Assembly: GCA_014155875.1 (NCBI GenBank) | Contig: JACEFZ010011708.1 | Location: 1 to 64,000, forward strand | From: Cepaea nemoralis | Taxonomy: Eukaryota > Mollusca > Gastropoda > Stylommatophora > Helicidae | Length of the DNA: 64,000 nucleotides | Reading direction: 5' to 3' | Shown here: piece by piece, positions 62,901 to 64,000 of the stretch | How positions within the stretch are numbered: the stretch's first letter is position 1 | How the letters are laid out: each line of letters opens with the position of its first letter | Notes under the pieces: model-generated | The model's input: only the letters and a program-made list of their open reading frames with translations | Databases searched by the model: none | Told to the model about the DNA's origin: nothing | Position numbers and translations under genes: made by a program

Positions 62901-63953
62901 TCAGAAGAGAGTGGTTGCTGTCTCTTGAGCGGTCTTGGCTGGCAAAGATTAACTTCATCTTCGTGCCAGGGCATGCAGGAGTACAAGGAAATGAGCGGGC
63001 TAAGCTTGCAGGTAAGGCTACTGTGGAGGGTGGACGCGCCATGGACCAGGCTGACATTCTGAATGCTCTACGAGAAGTAAGACTTTTGCGAGAAACAAAT
63101 GATGACTGTGAATCTACAACCATGGTCAGACTGCGAGAGCAGCAAATTAAAAGAGGTGTAGCCAAACAAGAACACTATGCAGGAAACCAAAGAAGATTGA
63201 TAAACCAACACAGAACTGGTGGCGTTAGCCACTACACACTGCGGCATTTGCTGAGGAGGGGATCTGAGCACTTATGGACTGAATGGTTCGATGTGCAATG
63301 AGGATGATCTGTCGACTAACTAACTAACTGTTAATAGGGAAAGCTAACATACACACAAATTCAGTCCATCACTACTATAAATAGTGTGTTTGGACTACGC
63401 TTGAATTCAAAGTGAGCAAGCGCAAAAAAAAAAAAAAAAATTAGACCACCGGCTGTAGATGAATCCAACAATCTCTATTCGACGGTGACCTTTTATGATA
63501 ATGACAAGGCTTTGTGCATGTTGTACTACACACAAAAGGCCAACATTTGCAACTGCTGCTGCTATTCAAATGGCTAATCCAATACTTTTTAAACAAAAAA
63601 GATATGATAGTCAGCTTGAAATTACAGTAGCAATATGTGCATTGTGTATATCAGCAGTAAGGATTGTTTTCTTCATTTTGATTTGATTGACATCTGTAGT
63701 GTGCACCTGATGAGACACCAAAATATACCATGGCGGTAAAATTGAGCAACCTCATGTTTGTGTGTTCACTATTCAGTTTCACAACGTTGTTTTGAATTAC
63801 TTATAATAACATAAATAATATGAAACACTGATGTATCAAGTGAATAATTGAACGTTGTTGTTTCATTTCATGCAGACTTTGATGATGGACATGTTCCGTT
63901 TCATGGCTATGAGAGACAAGTTACACACTCTGGGCCTCATCACATCTGTGCAA
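35821..63953 (+). CDS. TCP11L1: TCP11-like protein (T-complex protein 11 family, partial; 3' end outside window)
   Basis: Seven exons (35821-35935, 43919-44051, 47924-48044, 52018-52238, 53402-53538, 56500-56690, 63876-about 63953) join in phase into 996 nt, 332 codons. The product follows the TCP11 family order: PPRFVTFEQLMSAA, then LAHEIAVNDEFEL, KRAFWDVF, LPQHQRLKDQIEEVLD, LCAPVRDE, RRDMANFTIKQIRPYI, YLEVLEWSD, all aligning with human TCP11L1/TCP11. The protein is usually about 500 residues, so roughly the last third lies to the right of the window. The biochemical role of TCP11L1 is poorly defined; TCP11 itself is linked to sperm function. Assignment to TCP11L1 rather than TCP11 or TCP11L2 is from overall resemblance only. 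The gene runs opposite to and away from TSG101. Confidence 0.93.
36055..37155. mobile_element. LINE family B copy with inverted 5' part (twin priming)
   Basis: 36055-36793 (minus) carries the downstream part: ADNEKDLQQQIQ, YNYLGTVIPSDGRCLEEIRT and the 3' end. 36795-37155 (plus) carries the upstream RT part: HITKTLLRIIMQRVRKKIQP, LCFIDYTKAFDKVTH and LQIDGKDL. The two meet head to head with the catalytic middle missing. Confidence 0.8.
37215..38060 (+). repeat. Dispersed repeat R1 with its 3' part in ~103-bp tandem, 4 copies
   Basis: 37215-37650 matches 12350-12790. From about 37660 the end (CGGACTTTCCACGTAATGGA, TTGCTATCCAAGCAATATTC, GCCACTAGGACAC) is present four times, against once in the 12-kb copy. 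Confidence 0.85.
38065..39605 (-). mobile_element. Jockey-like LINE ORF2 C-terminal half with RNase H (open frame, 512 codons)
   Basis: The open frame covers the end of RT (NYLGVTFDRRLTWKTQVEKN, VRPVLEYGIAAWATAAKSNF) and a full RNase H: THAYTDGSAKNS, FKAEVEALKTAAEML, IFTDAKSAVSILKS and WIPSHCSIPGNEEADRLAKE. These supply the D, E, D, D/H residues. The end is a CxC-x-H-x-C-like tail (CNCRTGK...HLLQDCP). The RT catalytic core and endonuclease are missing (5' truncation at a T-rich stretch, 39605-39650). The frame is intact over 1.5 kb, so this is a fairly recent insertion in TCP11-like intron 1. Confidence 0.9.
39660..39900 (-). mobile_element. LINE linker fragment, RTE-like
   Basis: The reverse strand reads VKNRFDALADLEILFQDVSD and QWDIVKNSVSKVAETTI, homologous to the 33138-33548 segment of family A. 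No RT is present. Confidence 0.65.
40060..40340 (-). mobile_element. tRNA-derived SINE, family S3
   Basis: The reverse complement starts CCGTGGTGAAGTGGTTACGC (A-box region) with B-box-like GGGTTTGATTCC. The body (CAACTTCATTGCA reverse strand) is shared with 52330-52550 and 56795-57000. Confidence 0.75.
40488..40575 (+). mobile_element. tRNA-derived SINE head
   Basis: CAACGTGGCTAGCACACTTA followed by TGCCAGTTTAGTGGTCATG and TATTCAAATC gives A- and B-box-like blocks at tRNA spacing. Confidence 0.55.
40850..41000 (+). repeat. Dispersed repeat R1, 5' fragment
   Basis: TTACAGCAGAGCTGCG and CCGGGTTAACCTTCCCGGG match 12405-12500 and 37275-37355. It stops abruptly, followed by other sequence. Confidence 0.75.
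41190..42336 (+). pseudogene. mariner-like transposase (DD34D), decayed
   Basis: From about 41195 to the stop at 42209-42211 one frame shows AVIQFLSFERCQPVDIHR, a helix-turn-helix-like SLAKELNVSIGTIQ, WVPRMFTDHKKEE, then the catalytic triad: AGDESWCQHF, HDNARPHVS and CDFHLFGPLKKL. The last two Asp are separated by 34 residues, the mariner signature. About seven stops and at least one frameshift break it, so it is inactive. A terminal repeat candidate (TTTCAAATGAACGACCC) lies at about 42316-42334. The left terminal repeat is not recognisable. It is in TCP11-like intron 1. Confidence 0.85.
42560..43768. repeat. 28-bp minisatellite derived from LINE coding sequence, about 42 copies
   Basis: The unit is CTCTGTCCATGCTATTCTCA plus ACATTCTT. 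Its reverse strand reads RMLRIAWT, the same residues as RMLRIPWT in the LINE C-termini of this window. At 43760 the array runs straight into the neighbouring LINE sequence (VEMWF-coding). A 28-bp period cycles all three frames, giving long spurious ORFs. Variants are CATTATA for CATGCTA in the right half. Confidence 0.93.
43919..44051 (+). CDS. TCP11L1: TCP11-like exon 2
   Basis: Encodes SPPRFVTFEQLMSAADSMKN, MTLAHEIAVNDEFELHKEEP and PRN. It matches human SPPKFVSVEELMEAAKGV...LAHEIVVNGDF. The acceptor CTGCAG ends at 43918; the donor CAG|GTACAT follows 44051. Phases 1 to 2 fit both neighbours, and without this exon exons 1 and 3 would be out of frame. The 28-bp array ends about 150 bases upstream. 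Confidence 0.93.
44100..44360. repeat. ~67-bp tandem repeat, about 4 copies, split by insertions
   Basis: Units are GGGGTTTATAGAAGTTAATG, TAGTAAAACTGTTGTTTATT and ACATAAATAGAGGGGAGAGG. The array resumes at 45171-45300 and 46040-46110 after a Helitron-like element and an S1 element, which were inserted into it. A G-run starts it (44107-44124). Confidence 0.88.
44361..45170 (+). mobile_element. Non-autonomous Helitron-like element
   Basis: Starts TCTATATATATAAAAGACAA and ends GGGTCGTCTAG, that is 5'-TC and CTAG-3', between A and T as Helitrons insert. Near the 5' end it has the CGAACGGTCCATCCGATTGA and GATGAAATTTTGTACAGATG stretches. Near the 3' end is a GC-rich hairpin-like block (CGCCAGGGGCTGGGCG). 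No helicase is encoded. Confidence 0.85.
45305..45525 (+). mobile_element. SINE-like repeat, family S1
   Basis: CTCTGTGGCGAAGGGATTAC through GTAAAGGATATGCAAC, the best-preserved S1 copy of the window. Confidence 0.7.
46108..46400 (+). mobile_element. SINE-like repeat, family S2
   Basis: Begins GTCATGGCTCATAGGTTTC with B-box-like GGGTTTGATCA. The body AATCCCATGGCAGTTG is shared with 19220. Confidence 0.6.
46585..47777 (+). mobile_element. Jockey-like LINE 3' end, split by a family B LINE
   Basis: Left part 46585-46738 and right part 47668-47777 (LYGLLCEQKKTDKFMQETTL then stop, short GAA tail) together match 31473-31955. They are separated by a LINE on the opposite strand and flanked by the 11-bp duplication TATGGACTACT (46728-46738, 47668-47678). 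Confidence 0.88.
46739..47667 (-). mobile_element. LINE family B, RT C-terminal part (297-codon open frame)
   Basis: Open frame 47643-46750: MRQGCVMSPDLFSLYSESIF, INNIRYADDTVLIADNEQDL (YADD), YNYLGTVITSDGRCLEEIRT, KRVLRCYIEPVLLYGCEAWT, RGRPRSKYLDGLALWHGRDR and MELIHDSGDRVRWQNMTAHA. A (GATG)n tail is on the reverse strand at 46739-46755. It is 5'-truncated inside the RT domain but has no stop, so it is a recent insertion. Confidence 0.9.
47924..48044 (+). CDS. TCP11L1: TCP11-like exon 3
   Basis: Encodes WKHKVADTVKRAFWDVFEEK and INEDPPDLSFAYAMLEELRE, aligning with KKRVKEIVHKAFWDCL...EDPPAYDHAIKLVGEI. The acceptor TTTTCCAG ends at 47923; the donor GTGAGC starts at 48045. Ends in phase 0. Confidence 0.94.
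48085..48555 (-). mobile_element. LINE 3' fragment, family B
   Basis: Colinear with 46739-47230 on the reverse strand (WxxR-GSE-HxGR-like residues, ATGGCACAGGATGATGATG tail). Broken by stops. It begins 40 bases after TCP11-like exon 3. Confidence 0.75.
48735..48885 (-). mobile_element. tRNA-derived SINE-like repeat
   Basis: The reverse complement starts GAGTGGCTGGCTGAATGGCT (A box TGGCTGAATGG) with B-box-like GGGTTTAAGGT. Confidence 0.65.
48925..49075 (-). repeat. Dispersed repeat R1, 5' fragment, inverted
   Basis: The reverse complement carries CTGTTTACAGCAGAGCTGCG and CCGGGTGAAT-like ends, matching 12360-12500. Confidence 0.7.
49429..50489 (+). mobile_element. Helitron-like element, first of a tandem pair
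   Basis: 5' TC (after A) with TTATATATAAAAGGC, then GTTCGCGAACGGCCCATCCG and GAGATGAAATTTTC. The 3' end is GGGTCAGCTAG. Inside, 49985-50489 holds about five ~120-bp units, each with a near-copy of the 3' end (GACTGGGCGAAGCCGGGCAG) plus (CAGA)n. No protein is encoded. Confidence 0.85.
50490..51537 (+). mobile_element. Helitron-like element, second of a tandem pair
   Basis: Starts TCTTATATATAAATTATG directly after the CTAG of the first copy, with no spacer, and ends GGGTAAGCTAG before T. About 95% alike by eye in the unique part. The internal ~120-bp units differ in number of CAGA repeats. Confidence 0.85.
51550..51870 (+). mobile_element. LINE 3' fragment, family A
   Basis: Encodes EATEMWFLKRLLRIPWTARV, CLKKANETRALYTTI, GRGRPREMMQDGLRQRHGGI and ELIQNIKD in one open frame. 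5'-truncated. Confidence 0.82.
52018..52238 (+). CDS. TCP11L1: TCP11-like exon 4
   Basis: Encodes TLLDILLPQHQRLKDQIEEV, LDMVLIKQEMDNDAFDFGHY, DTMARLCAPVRDE and DVVPKF. This is the most conserved block of the family. The acceptor CTACCAG ends at 52017; the donor is AG|GTCAGT after 52238 (phase 2). Confidence 0.95.
52330..52550 (-). mobile_element. tRNA-derived SINE, family S3
   Basis: The reverse complement has GGTGAAGTGGTCAGGTCACC (A-box region). The body shares GACTTCATTGCA and CAATCTGGC-like parts with the other S3 copies. Confidence 0.7.
52555..53100. repeat. 38/46-bp minisatellite, about 13 copies
   Basis: Units are TTTGCATTGTTTCTTATGTG, CTAACTCTAACAGTC, with or without an extra CACCTG. 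TCP11-like intron 4. Confidence 0.9.
53100..53395. repeat. ~42-bp pyrimidine-rich minisatellite, about 7 copies, ending at exon 5
   Basis: Units are CCATCTGTTTATATTGTTTT, CCTTCCATTCTGCCTGTAAA. The final degenerate unit supplies the polypyrimidine region of the exon 5 acceptor (53401). Confidence 0.88.
53402..53538 (+). CDS. TCP11L1: TCP11-like exon 5
   Basis: Encodes AIMETLELMRRDMANFTIKQ, IRPYIQQNSIQYESKKFAEY and FEAQK. It aligns with [20 protein letters not shown] and the block after it. The acceptor TTTCACCAG ends at 53401; the donor is AAAG|GTGAG after 53538. A 42-bp minisatellite runs right up to this acceptor. Confidence 0.94.
53830..54020 (+). mobile_element. LINE 3' fragment, family B
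   Basis: Encodes ENMVTTGKIEGKRTRRR, ELIH and then the usual end CATGCCACATGATGATTG. Small deletions. Confidence 0.7.
54027..54180 (+). mobile_element. tRNA-derived SINE head
   Basis: GGTAGCTCAGTGGTAGCTTG (A box TAGCTCAGTGG) and, at tRNA spacing, GTTTGGATCTC (B-box-like). Confidence 0.65.
54823..54960 (+). mobile_element. hAT-like terminal end
   Basis: CAGTGGTTCTAAACCTTTTT with GGCCCATGCACCCCTT resembles hAT terminal repeats (CAGTGGTTCTCAACC type). C-runs follow. No matching right end was found before the piggyBac-like element at 55160. Confidence 0.5.
55160..55861. mobile_element. piggyBac-like MITE, full copy
   Basis: Bounded by TTAA on both sides (55160-55163, 55858-55861). Inner ends are CCCTTTACAGGGCAG on the left and AACAGGC...TTAAAGGG in reverse on the right. 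The body has no significant ORF. TTAA duplication plus CCC ends is the piggyBac signature. Confidence 0.82.
55862..56205 (-). mobile_element. LINE 3' fragment, family A
   Basis: The reverse frame carries KMWFLRRMLRIPWTARVTND, CLKEANETRTLYSTIR, GRGRPKGIMLDGLRQWHGGI and ELIQKNKD. It adjoins the piggyBac-like element. Confidence 0.85.
56500..56690 (+). CDS. TCP11L1: TCP11-like exon 6
   Basis: Encodes VGVNALQYTEVWLKRNYEKL, a Ser/Ala-rich stretch, then TEAYLEVLEWSDPDNFPE, aligning with NYAYLKLLKWDHLQRPFPE. The acceptor TTCACAG ends at 56499; the donor GAG|GTAAGT follows 56690 (phase 0). Confidence 0.93.
56795..57000 (-). mobile_element. tRNA-derived SINE, family S3
   Basis: Shares GGATTGACTTCATTACGA with the other S3 copies. 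The tRNA-like head is at the right end (reverse complement of CTGAGCAAAAGGCAGACGAT). Confidence 0.65.
57015..57357. repeat. Dispersed repeat R2, copy 2
   Basis: Same sequence as 25750-26095, plus orientation, with scattered substitutions. Confidence 0.75.
57523..58192. mobile_element. piggyBac-like MITE, full copy
   Basis: TTAA at 57523-57526 and 58189-58192. Terminal repeats are CCCTTTACTGGGCAG and, in reverse, CCCTTTACCGGGCAG. The body is similar to 55160-55861. Confidence 0.88.
58725..58895. repeat. Dispersed repeat R3, copy 2 (inverted relative to copy 1)
   Basis: Inverted match of 34555-34750. The reverse strand encodes FFDNVRKKCLTIHEEDLLWW. Family unknown. Confidence 0.55.
59265..59700 (+). 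mobile_element. tRNA-like promoter and SINE-like leader before the LINE
   Basis: GCATGGCCGAATGGATAAGA has an A box TGGCCGAATGG. About 55 bases later GCGGTTCAACCACTG is B-box-like. The later part GCTACGGAGTTCGTGCA matches family S2. No cloverleaf good enough to call a tRNA gene. Confidence 0.55.
59727..63300 (+). pseudogene. Near full-length non-LTR retrotransposon ORF2: endonuclease, RT, RNase H (broken)
   Basis: I/Jockey-group element. Endonuclease (about 59840-60500): ILYWNC, QETRLGD, NVYAR, FCGDFNAKG, AIDLAL and GSDHHP. RT (about 61100-62200): KNSAPGPDG, LPKPGKD, FAAVIDLEDVYNRVPL, GLPQG, LSYADDVLVYRQGKD (catalytic YADD) and MNYLGIRFDRSL. RNase H (about 62660-63030): AVIYTDGSV, TMEVMAVSKAI, a shifted LNDS, then FVPGHAGVQGNERAKLAGKA. 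One frame runs from about 59830 to 62870 with stops at 60628, 61090, 61114, 61180 and 61702, then a +1 shift near 62867 and the end at 63299. No ORF1 is seen upstream, apart from an Arg-rich short frame from ATG 59727. It ends after GTCGACTAACTAACTAACTG. It lies in TCP11-like intron 6, same strand. Inactive as it stands, but only six lesions. Confidence 0.92.
63301..63875. other. Intron sequence with a poly(A) run
   Basis: A run of 18 A at 63424-63441 about 120 bases after the LINE ORF could be the end of an element. Nothing else was recognised before the TCP11-like exon 7. Confidence 0.5.
63876..63953 (+). CDS. TCP11L1: TCP11-like exon 7 (3' border uncertain)
   Basis: Encodes TLMMDMFRFMAMRDKLHTLG and LITSVQ, aligning with the [20 protein letters not shown] block. 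The acceptor ATGCAG ends at 63875. The end at 63953 assumes donor CAA|GTTGAT. A later donor at AAG|GTGTTG near 63990 is possible, but it would add residues that do not match the family. Confidence 0.8.
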
Positions 63954-64000
63954 GTTGATCACTTACAGTGTGGCTGGGCCCTCTATAGAAGGTGTTGATG

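Overview
The window reads as nuclear DNA of an invertebrate animal. It holds two split genes with GT-AG introns, separated and filled by LINE fragments, tRNA-derived SINE-like repeats, Helitron-, piggyBac-, mariner- and hAT-like DNA elements, and many tandem arrays. Bacterial-style operons are absent. The LINE families look to me like those of molluscs such as heterobranch gastropods. That assignment is from memory and tentative; only 'invertebrate animal, probably lophotrochozoan' is reasonably safe.

Left part (about 1-23.5 kb), minus strand: a TSG101 (ESCRT-I) orthologue. Seven coding exons, 23504 down to 1680, join in phase into 304 codons covering the UEV domain, the proline-rich linker and the start of the coiled coil. 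The C-terminal exons lie off the left edge. The introns hold large arrays: a 121-bp array that starts just inside intron 6, a 62-bp and a 27-bp array in intron 5, and a ~54-bp array filling most of intron 3. That last array is built from a copy of the exon 3 end and its 5' splice site.

Middle (23.5-35.8 kb): intergenic between two divergent genes. It contains a decayed gag-like ORF1 of a non-LTR element with CCHC knuckles, two reverse transcriptase fragments, a long TTC microsatellite that is the tail of a LINE nested in another LINE, and a tRNA-derived repeat.

Right part (35.8-64 kb), plus strand: a TCP11-like gene (TCP11L1/T-complex protein 11 family). Seven coding exons from 35821 to about 63953 join in phase into 332 codons and continue past the right edge. 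Its introns contain a Jockey-like LINE with RNase H, a decayed mariner transposase, a 28-bp minisatellite derived from LINE coding sequence, one single and two tandem Helitron-like elements, two piggyBac-like MITEs, a twin-primed LINE, and an almost full-length LINE ORF2 (endonuclease, RT, RNase H) at 59.8-63.3 kb.

The recurrent theme is that arrays begin at element ends or at exon borders. At least three arrays come from LINE or repeat-element 3' regions. Three abut or include a splice site. Long ORFs inside the arrays are repeat artefacts, not genes.
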